Under the pieces are notes generated by a model. That model did no database searches and was not told the DNA's origin. It saw nothing but the letters and a program-made list of their open reading frames with translations. Both the position numbers and the translations under genes were made by a program. DNA of 64,000 nt from Carideicomes alvinocaridis (GTDB lineage: Bacteria > Pseudomonadota > Alphaproteobacteria > Rhodobacterales > Rhodobacteraceae). Position 1 is the first letter of the stretch, and every line of letters begins with the position of its first letter. This document shows positions 26,122 through 34,648 of this stretch, one piece after another. The stretch is taken from the NCBI GenBank assembly GCA_005473895.2, contig SRJI02000017.1, positions 1 through 64,000 on the forward strand. Reading direction: 5' to 3'.

Positions 26122-26310
26122 CGGGGCGGAAGCGTCCTGGTTCGAGGGGGCAGCGCCCTGGCGCGGGGCGGGAGCGATCGGGTGCGGGGCAGGAGTGCGC
26201 TGGCGCGCGGCGAGATCGCTTTGGCGCGGGGCGGGAGCGATCGGGTGCGAGGCCGGAACGTCCCTGCGCGCGGCGGGAGCGACTTGGCGCGGGGCGGCAA
26301 CGCCTGGCTC
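26122..26310. repeat. 21-bp tandem repeat, nine degenerate units
   Basis: Nine consecutive 21-bp units fill 189 bases exactly, with consensus CGGGGCGGGAGC then six variable bases and GCG. Two units six bases short of identical flank the centre. Because the period is divisible by three, both strands stay open and would encode heptads (RGGSxLA forward, PPRTRSL-like reverse). No start signal, homology or gene partner supports translation. It sits between the convergent grxD and zapA genes. Confidence 0.8.
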
Positions 26311-26358
26311 TGCGCGTCCCGGCGGGCGGCGGGAGCGACCTCGTGCGCGGTGTAGGGA

Positions 26359-26760
26359 TCAGCCGCGGGGGGCGGTCTTTTCCTCGACCTCGGCGGCGAC
26401 GGCCTCGGCCCTTGCGGCGAGCTCGGCCAGGGTCTCGGTGACGCTCTGGGGCACGACCGGGACCTCGACGCGCTGCGCCTCGGGGGCGGGCCGGTTGCGC
26501 AGCGCCTGGACCTCGTCCTGCAGCGCGGCGCAGCGATCCTCCATGTCGCGCAGGCGGTCCTCCAGCCCGGCGGTCTTGTCGGCGAGCATCAGGCCGGCCA
26601 TCAGCAACATGCGCCCCTCGGGCAGGCGGCCGATCTGGTCGGAGAGCACCTGCGCCTCCTTGTCGAGCATGCGCGCGGCGGTCTCGAGGTAATGTTCCTC
26701 GCCCTCCTGGCAGGCGACCTCGAAGCTGCGGCCGCCGATGGTGATTTCGACTTCGGGCAT
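26359..26760 (-). CDS. zapA: Cell division protein ZapA
   Basis: ZapA (133 residues) binds FtsZ and promotes its bundling at mid-cell. The N-terminal domain VEITIGGRSFEVACQEGEE leads into the dimer helix LLMAGLMLADKTAGLEDRL and a C-terminal coiled coil with an extra Pro/Glu-rich tail. It overlaps the upstream coiled-coil gene by one base (TGATG). The zapA-tkt-gap neighbourhood is common in Rhodobacteraceae. Confidence 0.9.
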   Translation of the reverse strand: MPEVEITIGGRSFEVACQEGEEHYLETAARMLDKEAQVLSDQIGRLPEGRMLLMAGLMLADKTAGLEDRLRDMEDRCAALQDEVQALRNRPAPEAQRVEVPVVPQSVTETLAELAARAEAVAAEVEEKTAPRG

Positions 26761-27281
26761 CAGGCCCTCCCTTCCCGGCTGCCATCCTGCTGCGCCGCCT
26801 CGAGCAGCGGCTCCAGCGCGTCGAGCACGGCGCGCGCCTCGGCGCTCTCGGCGGCGCGGTCGGCGCGCAGCGCCTCGAGCTCGGTCTGCAGCGACGCGTT
26901 GATCAGATCGGGGGCGCCGAGCCCTTCGGCATTGGCCTCCCGCAGGGCGGTGTTGCTGCGGCGCAATTCGTCGTTGATCGCCCGCAATTTCTGCAATTCG
27001 CCGTCCAGCGTCTCGAGCGCGCGGGCGGCCTGTTCGGTCTGGGCCTGCATCTCGGCCAGCTTTTCCTCGTGGCGGGCGCGGATCGAGCGCACCCGCTCCT
27101 CGAGCTGGGCATTGGCGGTGCGCTCGTCCTCCAGCGCGGCGCGGGTCGCCTTGATCTCCGCCTCGAGCGCGTAGATATCGCCCGAACGGTCGGGGCCGGC
27201 CACGTCGAGCGCGCCGAGGCCCCGCCCGATCCGGTCCAGGGCGCCGGCGATCCGCTGCTGCAACTCGTCGATTTCTGCCAT
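26760..27281 (-). CDS. Coiled-coil protein upstream of zapA (unnamed)
   Basis: A 173-residue protein with no enzyme motif. It opens [19 protein letters not shown] and is almost entirely predicted coiled coil (residues about 38-165; heptads of Leu/Ala with Glu/Arg). No signal peptide or membrane segment is seen. The one-base overlap with zapA implies co-translation, so it may work with ZapA in Z-ring assembly, perhaps like ZapB. That role is inferred from position and shape, not from recognised homology. Confidence 0.75.
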   Translation of the reverse strand: MAEIDELQQRIAGALDRIGRGLGALDVAGPDRSGDIYALEAEIKATRAALEDERTANAQLEERVRSIRARHEEKLAEMQAQTEQAARALETLDGELQKLRAINDELRRSNTALREANAEGLGAPDLINASLQTELEALRADRAAESAEARAVLDALEPLLEAAQQDGSREGRA

Positions 27282-27603
27282 CGGCCTCGTTCCTCGTTAC
27301 CTGTCCGCACGCGGCGGCGCGGCGCGTCTTGCCCACACCCTTGCCACGGATCGCGCCGAGGGTGAAGTGCCCGGGGCCGCGGGCGCCCGGCGACACCGCG
27401 ACCGCACCGCGGCGGGGGCGGAACGCGACGCGAATCGCGGCCCGGTCCGGGCAACGGAAATCTTACCCAAGCGGCGGCGAAAATGCGCCCCCTTTGCTCT
27501 CAGGCACTTACCCGGCGCGCTTGAACTTGTCGGGCTTGCTGGTATTGAGCGGGCATTCCCGGAAAGCCCGCCGCTTTCGACACGCTTGAGAAGGATTGCC
27601 GCC
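27282..27603. other. Divergent control region between the zapA pair and tkt
   Basis: A 322-base gap without a gene. A hairpin at 27549-27571 (GCGGGC paired with GCCCGC) lies in the tkt leader. TTGAAC at 27521 followed after 16 bases by TATTGA is a weak promoter candidate for tkt. I see nothing else. Confidence 0.4.
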
Positions 27604-29619
27604 TTGGACATCGACGCGCTGCGCAGCAAGCACCCCGACCACTGGATGAAGGCCGCCGCGATCCGCGCGCTGACCCTCGACGCGGTTCACGCCGCCAATT
27701 CCGGCCATTCCGGCGCCCCGATGGGGCTGGCGGACGTGGCCACCGTGCTGTTCGGCAAGCACCTGAAATTCGACGTGGCCCATCCCGGCTGGCCCGACCG
27801 CGACCGGTTCATCCTGTCGAACGGGCACGGCTCCATGCTGCTCTACTCGCTGCTCTACCTGATGGGCGACGAACAGATCACGCTGGAGGAGGTGAAGAAC
27901 TTCCGCCAGCTGGGCGCGCGCACCGCCGGCCACCCGGAGAACTTTCTCGCCGACGCGATCGAGGTGACCACCGGGCCGCTGGGCCAGGGCATTGCCAACT
28001 CGGTGGGCTTCGCCATCGCCGAGGAAATCCAGCGCGCCCGCTGGGGCAAGAAGCTGGTCGATCACCACACCTATGTCTTCGCCGGCGACGGCTGCCTGAT
28101 GGAGGGCGTCAGCCAGGAGGCCATCGCGCTGGCGGGGCACCAGAAACTGTCCAAGCTCATCGTCTTCTGGGACCACAACGACATCACCATCGACGGCAAG
28201 GTGAGCCTCGCGGATTCCACCGACCAGGTGGCGCGGTTCGAGGCCTCGGGCTGGCACGTGCAGCGGGTGGACGGGCATGATCCGGAGGAGATCGACGCCG
28301 CCATCGCTGCGGCGAAACAGGCCGACCGCCCCTCGATGATCGCCTGCCGGACGCATATCGCGCTTGGCCACGCGGCGCAGGACACCGCCAAGGGCCATGG
28401 CGCGCTGACCGATCCGGACCAGCTGCGCGCCGCCAAGCAGGCCTATGGCTGGGAGCATGGCCCCTTCGAGGTGCCCGCCGACGTCAAGGCCCAGTGGGAA
28501 GAGATTGGCCGCCGCGGCGCCACCGAACGCGAGGAGTGGGAGACGCGGCTCGACGGCGCGCCCAAGTCCCGCCGGGCGGAGATGGAGCGGACGTATGCTC
28601 GCGAGCTGCCGACCAAGCTGACCGCCACCATCCGGGCGCTGAAGAAGCAGCTGGCCGAGAGCCAGCCCAAGGCCGCGACGCGCAAATGCTCGGAAATGGT
28701 GCTGGAAGTGGTGAACCCCGTCCTGCCCGAGACCGTCGGCGGCTCGGCCGACCTGACGGGATCGAACAACACCATGACCGGGGATCTGGGGATCTTCGGC
28801 CCCGACAACCGCAAGGGGCGCTACATCCATTACGGCATCCGCGAACACGGCATGGCGGCGGCGATGAACGGCATGGCGCTGCATGGCGGCGTGCGGCCCT
28901 ATGGCGGGACCTTCATGTGCTTCACCGATTACGCCCGGCCGTCGATGCGGCTGGCGGCGCTGTCGAAGATCCCGACGGTCTTCGTGATGACCCACGATTC
29001 CATCGGGCTGGGCGAGGACGGGCCGACCCACCAGCCGGTGGAGCACCTGGCGATTTCGCGCGCCACGCCCAACACCTATGTCTTCCGCCCCGCCGACGCG
29101 ATGGAGACGGCGGAGGCCTGGGAAGTGGCGCTGAACTCCACCTCCACCCCCTCGGTGCTGGCGCTGTCGCGGCAGGGCCTGCCGGCGGTGCGCAAGGAGT
29201 ACAAGCCGAAGAACCTGACCGCCCAGGGCGCCTATGTGCTGGCCGAGGCCGAGGGCAAGCGGCAGGCGATCCTGATCGCCACCGGCTCGGAGGTGTCCGT
29301 GGCACTGGAGGCGAAGGCCAAGCTGGAAGAGGCCGGGATCGGCACGCGGGTCGTGTCCATGCCCTGCATGGAGCTGTTCGCCGCGCAGGACGAAAGCTAT
29401 CGCCGCCGGGTCCTGCCGGGCGGCGCGGTGCGCGTCGGCATCGAGGCCGCCGTCCGCCAGGGCTGGGACCGCTGGCTGATGGGCGAGCGCGGCCGCGAGG
29501 CCAAGGCCGCCTTCATCGGCATGGACAGCTTCGGCGCCTCCGCCCCCGCGGAGGAACTGTTCGAGCGGTTCGGCATCACCGCCGAGAAGGTGGTCGAGGC
29601 GGTCAAGGGCCTGCTCTGA
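27604..29619 (+). CDS. tkt: Transketolase
   Basis: Transketolase (671 residues, the family length) moves two-carbon units in the pentose phosphate pathway using thiamine diphosphate. It has [13 protein letters not shown], the TPP motif [13 protein letters not shown] to [25 protein letters not shown] in the pyrimidine domain, and the C-terminal [17 protein letters not shown]. The start is set at a TTG with AAGGA eight bases upstream, because homologues begin M-D-I-x-A-L; no ATG fits. A strong terminator follows. The divergent zapA pair and downstream gap genes form a typical neighbourhood. Confidence 0.96.
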   Translation: MDIDALRSKHPDHWMKAAAIRALTLDAVHAANSGHSGAPMGLADVATVLFGKHLKFDVAHPGWPDRDRFILSNGHGSMLLYSLLYLMGDEQITLEEVKNFRQLGARTAGHPENFLADAIEVTTGPLGQGIANSVGFAIAEEIQRARWGKKLVDHHTYVFAGDGCLMEGVSQEAIALAGHQKLSKLIVFWDHNDITIDGKVSLADSTDQVARFEASGWHVQRVDGHDPEEIDAAIAAAKQADRPSMIACRTHIALGHAAQDTAKGHGALTDPDQLRAAKQAYGWEHGPFEVPADVKAQWEEIGRRGATEREEWETRLDGAPKSRRAEMERTYARELPTKLTATIRALKKQLAESQPKAATRKCSEMVLEVVNPVLPETVGGSADLTGSNNTMTGDLGIFGPDNRKGRYIHYGIREHGMAAAMNGMALHGGVRPYGGTFMCFTDYARPSMRLAALSKIPTVFVMTHDSIGLGEDGPTHQPVEHLAISRATPNTYVFRPADAMETAEAWEVALNSTSTPSVLALSRQGLPAVRKEYKPKNLTAQGAYVLAEAEGKRQAILIATGSEVSVALEAKAKLEEAGIGTRVVSMPCMELFAAQDESYRRRVLPGGAVRVGIEAAVRQGWDRWLMGERGREAKAAFIGMDSFGASAPAEELFERFGITAEKVVEAVKGLL

Positions 29620-29649
29620 GCGGTTCTTCGGCCTGACGAGATGAGAGAG

Positions 29650-29679
29650 ACGCGCGGGGGGTGACCCTCGCGCGTTTTT
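29650..29679 (+). terminator. Intrinsic terminator of tkt
   Basis: An 11-bp stem (ACGCGCGGGGG with CCCTCGCGCGT, one G-U pair) is closed by the tetraloop GTGA and followed by a T-run. It begins 31 bases after the tkt stop. Confidence 0.88.
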
Positions 29680-29798
29680 CGTTGGGCGCATGGCGGGCTC
29701 CCGCCGCCCTCCCCTTGCCTTTCCGGCGCGCCGTGATACGCCTCGGCGCGAGGGAGGCTCACGCGGATTCCCGGATCCCACCACAAGGATATGACGAC

Positions 29799-31028
29799 GT
29801 GACGGAGTGCTCCGATACCGCCGCGCTGCGTGCCGAGGGCGCGCCTGCCGAAACCGGCGCCGTGCCGCCCTGGCTGGTGATCCTGTCGCTTGCCATGGGC
29901 GGCTTTGCCATCGGCACGACCGAGTTCGCGGCCATGGCGCTGGTGCCGAATTTCGCCGCTGCCCTGGGCGTCACCGAGGCGCGGGCGGCGGATGCGATCA
30001 GCGCCTATGCCCTGGGCGTCGTGGTGGGCGCGCCGACCCTCGCCGTGCTGGGCGCGCGGATGTCGCGGCGGATGCTGCTGGTCTGGCTGATGCTGGCCTT
30101 CGGGGTCTTCAACGTGGCCTCGGCCATGGCGCCGGATTTCCGCACCATGCTGATCTTCCGCTTCCTGTCGGGCCTGCCGCATGGCGCCTATTTCGGGGTG
30201 GCTGCGCTGGTCGCCGCCTCGGTGGTGCCGCTGCGCCAGCGCTCCTCGGCGGTGGCGCGGGTGATGGTGGGGCTGACCGTGGCCACCACGATCGGCGTGC
30301 CCACGGCCAGCGTGCTGGGCCAGACGCTGGGTTGGCGGTGGGGCTTCGGCATCGTGGGGCTGCTGGCCGCGGCCACCGCCGTCGCGGTCTACCTGCTGGC
30401 GCCGCGCGACGGGCCTGCGCCGGGCGCGAACCCGCTGCGCGAGCTCTCCGCCCTGAAAAGCCGGCAGGTCTGGCTGACGCTGGCGACGGGTGCCATCGGC
30501 TTCGGCGGGTTCTTCGCTGTCTATACCTACCTGTCCTCCACGCTGCTGCTGACCATGGGCGAGGCAGAGTGGACGGTACCCGCGATGCTGATGCTGGCGG
30601 GGCTGGGGATGACCTGCTTTACCCTGCTGTTCGGCTGGGCGGCGGATCGCAACCAGTCGCTTGCGGGGTTTGCGAGCTTGGGCTGCGGGGCGGTGATCAT
30701 GGCGATCTACCCCTCGGCTACGGGAAGCCTCTGGACGCTGGCGCCGGTGGTCTTCCTCTTCGCCATCACAGGGGGGCTGTCCACCGTGCTGCAGACGAGG
30801 CTGATGGACGTGGCGGGCGAGGCGCAGCAGCTGGCCGCGGCGCTGAACCACGCGGCCTTCAACGCGGCCAATGCGCTCGGGCCGTTCCTTGCGGCACAGG
30901 CGGTGGCGGCGGGCTATGGCTTCCCGGCCTCGGGTTACGTGGGCGCGGGGCTGAGCGTGGCGGGGATCGCCGTCTTCGCCATCACCCTGTGGGACGCGCG
31001 GCGGCATCCGGAGACGGCCGCGCGGTAG
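29799..31028 (+). CDS. MFS transporter, AraJ/DHA1 type
   Basis: A 409-residue inner-membrane protein with 12 hydrophobic segments. FAIGTTEFAAMALVPNFAAA (helix 1) and the later LSGLPHGAYFGVAALVAASV are signatures of the AraJ/sugar-efflux and chloramphenicol-exporter branch of drug:H+ antiporters. A GTG start is used: AAGGAT lies eight bases upstream, and the ATG at 29791 is out of frame and stops at once. The transported compound is unknown. It ends three bases before a convergent lipoprotein gene. Confidence 0.88.
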   Translation: MTECSDTAALRAEGAPAETGAVPPWLVILSLAMGGFAIGTTEFAAMALVPNFAAALGVTEARAADAISAYALGVVVGAPTLAVLGARMSRRMLLVWLMLAFGVFNVASAMAPDFRTMLIFRFLSGLPHGAYFGVAALVAASVVPLRQRSSAVARVMVGLTVATTIGVPTASVLGQTLGWRWGFGIVGLLAAATAVAVYLLAPRDGPAPGANPLRELSALKSRQVWLTLATGAIGFGGFFAVYTYLSSTLLLTMGEAEWTVPAMLMLAGLGMTCFTLLFGWAADRNQSLAGFASLGCGAVIMAIYPSATGSLWTLAPVVFLFAITGGLSTVLQTRLMDVAGEAQQLAAALNHAAFNAANALGPFLAAQAVAAGYGFPASGYVGAGLSVAGIAVFAITLWDARRHPETAAR

Positions 31029-31031
31029 CCC

Positions 31032-31640
31032 TTACTCGGATGTGCTGACCGCGGGGCGGAAGAGATTGCCCTGCGCCAGCCGCTCCGACTGCTTGCGCTC
31101 CCGCTTGCGGGCAAAGACCTCCTGCCGCGGGGCCCAGTCGTAGTCCGGGTCCTCCAGCGTGGGCAGCCATGTCAGCTTGCCCCCCTTGCGCCAGGGGTCG
31201 AGCACGATGCCCTCGAACATGTCGTCGCCCTTGGCCGAGACGATGACCGTGGAATGATCGATGCGGAAGGTCTTGAAGGAATTGGCGATCGCCCGGTGCA
31301 AGTCGAGGGTCTTGAAATCCTCCTGCGCGAGCCGGTTTTCCATGTCCTCCGCCCAGTGCCAGCACAGGCCCCGCGGCTTCAGCCCCATGTTGACCTTGGC
31401 ATTGTGGATGATCGGCGGGTCCGTGATCTCGTAGACCTCGGTCAGGTGCCGGGCCTGGGCATAGGAGACGCGCGCGGCGCGCTCCGCCTCTTCCGGGTCG
31501 ACATCGGGCCCGAGCGCTTGGATCGCGGCGGCCAGCTCGGCCACCTTGGCGGAGCGGGGGCGGCTGTCCTCGGGGGTGGCGGCGCAGGCGGAGAGCGCCA
31601 GCGCCAGGATCGGCAACATGCGGGCGAGGTATCTGAACAT
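31032..31640 (-). CDS. Predicted lipoprotein of unknown function
   Basis: A 202-residue protein with a signal sequence and lipobox (ALSACA, Cys19), so probably membrane anchored. The mature part has GLCWHWAEDMENRL and a later DHSTVIVSA...LDPWRKGGKLTW pattern. A Cys followed by a distant His and Asp resembles the spacing of transglutaminase/cysteine-peptidase folds, but I cannot assign the family. It is divergent from gap1 by 319 bases and convergent with the MFS gene. The start is the ATG immediately before the signal peptide; the long upstream frame is not used. Confidence 0.75.
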   Translation of the reverse strand: MFRYLARMLPILALALSACAATPEDSRPRSAKVAELAAAIQALGPDVDPEEAERAARVSYAQARHLTEVYEITDPPIIHNAKVNMGLKPRGLCWHWAEDMENRLAQEDFKTLDLHRAIANSFKTFRIDHSTVIVSAKGDDMFEGIVLDPWRKGGKLTWLPTLEDPDYDWAPRQEVFARKRERKQSERLAQGNLFRPAVSTSE

Positions 31641-31959
31641 GGTCACGGGAGGTGTCTGATCTCTGCTCGGGTTTTCCGACTGGTAGCCCCTGCCCGCCCG
31701 GATGTCGAGCGGCGGCGGCCCGGCGCGCCCTGCGGCGATTCTCCGGATGCCGCGCTGCAGCGCCGGGATCGCCGCGATTTGTTTCCGGCTCGTCGCCAAC
31801 CCGCTCATGGTCGCGCTAACGGTATCGCCCGGCCCGCACATTCCATCCAGTTTATCGCTAACATACTGGCAAAAAAGCCATTTTTGCTTTTCCACCGAGC
31901 CCCATCCGGCTATAGGGACGGAAATGTCTGCCCCATATGTTCCGCCCGAGGAGAGATCA
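31641..31959. other. Divergent control region between lipoprotein gene and gap1
   Basis: A 319-base gap. The right half is A/T-richer and holds a LacI-type palindrome (31850-31864), inside the longer inverted frame CCAGT...ACTGG (31846-31868). A weaker related site, GCTAACGGTATC, lies at 31814-31825. No gene is seen. Confidence 0.55.
31850..31864. promoter_or_regulatory. LacI-type operator-like palindrome upstream of gap1
   Basis: TTATCGCTAA (31852-31861) is a near-perfect palindrome around a central CG, flanked by symmetric CCAGT/ACTGG. The same TTAnCGnTAA layout recurs before gap2 and the DUF1127 gene. LacI-family regulators with a central CG bind sites of this form; in Rhodobacter CceR, a LacI-family protein, controls central carbon genes. 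The identity of the binder here is inference. Confidence 0.5.
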
Positions 31960-32964
31960 ATGACCGTCACCGTCGGCATCAACGGATTTGGCCGGATCGG
32001 CCGCTGCACGCTTGCTCACATCGCCGAGAGCGCCCGCAACGACGTGCAGGTCGTCAAGATCAACGCGACCGGACCGATCGAGACCTCGGCGCATCTGCTG
32101 CGCTACGATTCCGTGCATGGCCGCTTCGGCAACGAGGTCCGGGTCTCGGGCGACACGATGGATGTGGGCCGCGGGCCGATGCAGATGTTCTCCACCTACG
32201 ACATGGCCGAGCTGGACTGGTCGGGCTGCGACGTGGTGCTGGAATGCACGGGCAAGTTCAACGACGGCCGCAAGGCGGAGATGCACATGTCCCGCGGCGC
32301 CAAGTCGGTGCTGATCTCGGCGCCGGCCAAGAACGTGCAGCGCACGGTGGTCTACGGGGTGAACCACCGCGATCTGGTGGCGGGCGAAACCATGATCTCC
32401 AACGGGTCCTGCACCACCAACTGCCTCGCCCCTCTGGCCAAGGTGCTGGACGAGGCGATCGGCATCGAGCGCGGCATCATGACCACGATCCATTCCTATA
32501 CCGGCGACCAGCCGACGCTGGACCGGCGGCATGATGATCTCTACCGCGCCCGCGCCGCCGCCATGGCGATGATCCCCACCTCCACCGGCGCCGCCAAGGC
32601 GCTGGGCGAGGTGCTGCCCAACATGAAGGGCCGGCTGGACGGCACCTCGATGCGGGTGCCCACGCCCAACGTCTCGGCCGTGGACCTGACCTTCGAGGCA
32701 AAGAAGGACGTGACCGTCGAGGACGTGAACGAGGTGGTGCGCGCGGCGGCCGCGGGTCACATGGGCGCCGTGCTGGCCTATGACCCGGAGCCCAAGGTCT
32801 CCGTCGACTTCAACCACACCACGCATAGCTGCATCTTCGCGCCCGACCAGACCAAGGTGGTGGGCGGCCGCACGGTGCGCGTTCTGGCCTGGTACGACAA
32901 CGAATGGGGCTTCTCGGCGCGCATGGCCGACGTGGCCGCCGCGATGGGCCGGCTGGTCAACTGA
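31960..32964 (+). CDS. gap: Glyceraldehyde-3-phosphate dehydrogenase paralogue (probable NADP use)
   Basis: A 334-residue phosphorylating GAPDH. NGFGRIGR, catalytic C151 in NGSCTTNC, H178 in IHSYTGDQ and WYDNEWG are intact. The residue that normally grips the NAD ribose (Asp in IND, D36 in the neighbouring paralogue) is Ala36 here (INATG), and the pair at 189-190 is Arg-Arg (LDRRHDD) where the paralogue has Thr-Met. Loss of that Asp is known from NADP-using GapB/plant enzymes, so this copy may work with NADP(H), perhaps in gluconeogenesis. GAGGAGAG precedes the ATG. It is followed by a terminator, a 47-residue ORF and the second gap gene. Confidence 0.93.
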   Translation: MTVTVGINGFGRIGRCTLAHIAESARNDVQVVKINATGPIETSAHLLRYDSVHGRFGNEVRVSGDTMDVGRGPMQMFSTYDMAELDWSGCDVVLECTGKFNDGRKAEMHMSRGAKSVLISAPAKNVQRTVVYGVNHRDLVAGETMISNGSCTTNCLAPLAKVLDEAIGIERGIMTTIHSYTGDQPTLDRRHDDLYRARAAAMAMIPTSTGAAKALGEVLPNMKGRLDGTSMRVPTPNVSAVDLTFEAKKDVTVEDVNEVVRAAAAGHMGAVLAYDPEPKVSVDFNHTTHSCIFAPDQTKVVGGRTVRVLAWYDNEWGFSARMADVAAAMGRLVN

Positions 32965-32985
32965 ACCGCCCTTTCGAGGGGTGTC

Positions 32986-33020
32986 GGGGCGCCGCGGGAC
33001 ATCCTCGCGGCGCCCCTTTT
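32986..33020 (+). terminator. Intrinsic terminator of the first gap gene
   Basis: A perfect 11-bp stem, GGGGCGCCGCG with CGCGGCGCCCC, a 9-nt loop and TTTT. It separates the first gap from the downstream small ORF. Confidence 0.88.
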
Positions 33021-33212
33021 CGTTCCGGGTGGGCCCTTTCCTATCCGGCCCCGCCTCCTGCTTGTCTGCGCCTCTGCCCCCCACGCCCGCCCCGGTGCCG
33101 GGCCGCCCTTCTCCGGTCCGGCCCCGTTTCCGTCGCCCGTGACCCCACCGGCCATTGCATCCGCCATCCGGTTTCGGGCAGTCTTCGGCCCTGACCCAGC
33201 GGGACGCATGCC

Positions 33213-33356
33213 ATGACCAATTCCCTCGCCCTGGGCCTCGGCCTCGCGATCCTCGCCCTGGTCGGGCTGGACCTCGCCCTGTTCGGCGGCGACAACCTCC
33301 TGTTTCTGGCCAGAAAGTTCTGGGCGCTGCTGCATTGGGTCGCCTTCTGGCGCTAG
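33213..33356 (+). CDS. 47-residue single-span membrane protein between the gap genes
   Basis: A short frame of 48 codons. Residues 4-24 form one hydrophobic helix rich in Leu/Ala, followed by FGGDNLLFLARKFWALLHWV and a C-terminal A-F-W-R. A one-helix protein with an aromatic/basic amphipathic tail is plausible. The ATG follows a short purine stretch (GGGACG) at 33201-33206. Its place between two gap genes, after a strong terminator and before an operator, suggests a transcript with gap2 or of its own. I recall similar short frames beside gap in other roseobacters, but this was not checked. Function unknown. Confidence 0.6.
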   Translation: MTNSLALGLGLAILALVGLDLALFGGDNLLFLARKFWALLHWVAFWR

Positions 33357-33420
33357 GCCGCTACCTCTGACCCATGGCCCCGGCGCGGATGGGGCCGGTT
33401 GACTTTTCCAGACCGATGCG

Positions 33421-33440
33421 GCTTGTTAGCGCTATCAAGC
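33421..33440. promoter_or_regulatory. LacI-type operator-like palindrome upstream of gap2
   Basis: A 20-bp inverted repeat with a single mismatched pair, GCTTGTTAGCGCTATCAAGC, centred on GCGC and 37 bases before the gap2 start. It is the strongest of three related sites in 31.8-34.6 kb. Confidence 0.6.
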
Positions 33441-33476
33441 CCGTGTCGCCAGATCGCGAACCAAGGAGGCCCTCCT

Positions 33477-34481
33477 ATGCCCGTCACCGTCGCCATCAAC
33501 GGATTCGGCCGCATCGGCCGCAACGTGCTGCGTGCCATCGTGGAATCCGGCCGCACCGATATCGAGGTCGTGGCGATCAACGATCTCGGCCCGGTGGAGA
33601 CCAATGCCCACCTGCTGCGCTTCGATTCCGTGCATGGCCGCTTTCCGCACGAGGTGAAGACCACCGACGACACGATCGACGTGGGCCGCGGCCCGATGAA
33701 GGTCACCGCAATCAAGGACCCGGCCGAGCTGCCCTGGTCCCACGTGGACGTGGCGCTGGAATGCACCGGCATCTTCACCGACCGGGACAAGGCGGCGATC
33801 CACCTGGAAAACGGATCCTCGCGCGTGCTGGTCTCCGCCCCGTCCAAGGGGGCTGACAAGACCATCGTCTACGGCGTGAACCACGAGACGCTGACCCCCG
33901 AGGACAAGGTCGTCTCCAACGCCTCCTGCACCACCAACTGCCTCGCCCCGGTGGCCAAGGTGCTGGACGAGGTGATGGGGCTGAAACGCGGCTTCATGAC
34001 CACGGTGCATTCCTATACCGGCGACCAGCCGACGCTGGACACGATGCACAAGGACCTCTACCGCGCCCGCGCCGCGGGGATGTCGATGATCCCCACCTCC
34101 ACCGGCGCGGCCAAGGCGGTCGGACTGGTCCTGCCGCAGCTCAACGGCAAGCTCGACGGAGTGGCGATCCGGGTGCCTACGCCCAACGTCTCCTGCGTGG
34201 ACCTGACCTTCGAGGCCGGGCGCGAGACCAGCGTGGAGGAGATCAACGAGGCGATGCGCAAGGCCGCCGCCTCCGGCCCGCTGAAGGGCGTGCTGGGCGT
34301 GACCAACGACAAGCTGGTGTCGATGGATTTCAACCACGACGCCCATTCCTCCACCTTCGCCACCGATCAGACCAAGGTGATGGACGGCACCCTGTGCCGG
34401 ATCCTGTCCTGGTACGACAACGAGTGGGGCTTTTCCTCGCGCATGGCCGATACCGCGGTGGCGATGGGCAAGCACCTCTGA
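33477..34481 (+). CDS. gap: Glyceraldehyde-3-phosphate dehydrogenase (NAD type)
   Basis: A 334-residue GAPDH with the standard NAD pocket: NGFGRIGR, Asp36 in INDLG, catalytic C151 in NASCTTNC, H178 in VHSYTGDQ, Thr-Met at 189-190 and WYDNEWG. It probably runs the glycolytic/Entner-Doudoroff direction while the adjacent paralogue serves the reverse; that division is inferred. AAGGAGG lies nine bases before the ATG; a longer frame starting at 33399 overlaps the operator and was rejected. A hairpin terminator follows. Confidence 0.95.
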   Translation: MPVTVAINGFGRIGRNVLRAIVESGRTDIEVVAINDLGPVETNAHLLRFDSVHGRFPHEVKTTDDTIDVGRGPMKVTAIKDPAELPWSHVDVALECTGIFTDRDKAAIHLENGSSRVLVSAPSKGADKTIVYGVNHETLTPEDKVVSNASCTTNCLAPVAKVLDEVMGLKRGFMTTVHSYTGDQPTLDTMHKDLYRARAAGMSMIPTSTGAAKAVGLVLPQLNGKLDGVAIRVPTPNVSCVDLTFEAGRETSVEEINEAMRKAAASGPLKGVLGVTNDKLVSMDFNHDAHSSTFATDQTKVMDGTLCRILSWYDNEWGFSSRMADTAVAMGKHL

Positions 34482-34505
34482 GAACCACGTCCCTTGATCT
34501 GGCAG

Positions 34506-34528
34506 CGCCGCCCCCTCGGGCGGCGTTT
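34506..34528 (+). terminator. Probable terminator of the second gap gene
   Basis: CGCCGCCC and GGGCGGCG form an 8-bp stem with loop CCTC and a short TTT tail. It begins 25 bases after the stop. The weak T-run makes it less certain. Confidence 0.6.
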
Positions 34529-34605
34529 GCATGTCCGGCGCAGCCTTGCGGAGGCTGCATGGCGGGAAGACCGTCCCGTCAGTTGTGCTGCGCTGCGGCG
34601 AAGAC

Positions 34606-34628
34606 CATGTTGGCGCTAACGCAACATG
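34606..34628. promoter_or_regulatory. Inverted repeat with TTGGCGCTAA core upstream of the DUF1127 gene
   Basis: CATGTTG and CAACATG, perfect 7-bp arms, enclose GCGCTAACG. The core TTGGCGCTAA (34610-34619) matches the operator-like sites of the gap genes at nine of ten positions. It ends 20 bases before the start codon, overlapping where a promoter or leader would be. Confidence 0.4.
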
Positions 34629-34648
34629 CAACGCCGGAGGTTTCCGCA

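Noticed and set aside
26122-26310. Possible CRISPR array
   Set aside because: The units are contiguous without unique spacers, the period is 21 bp, and no cas genes are present.
25984-26355. Open frame through the 21-bp tandem repeat
   Set aside because: It starts within an intergenic repeat copy, lacks a ribosome site and consists of RGGSxLA heptads forced by the 21-bp period. It was kept as a repeat, not a gene.
25941-27603. 6S RNA near zapA
   Set aside because: 6S RNA genes lie near zapA in many proteobacteria, but neither flank shows the long imperfect hairpin with a central bubble; the left flank is repeats.
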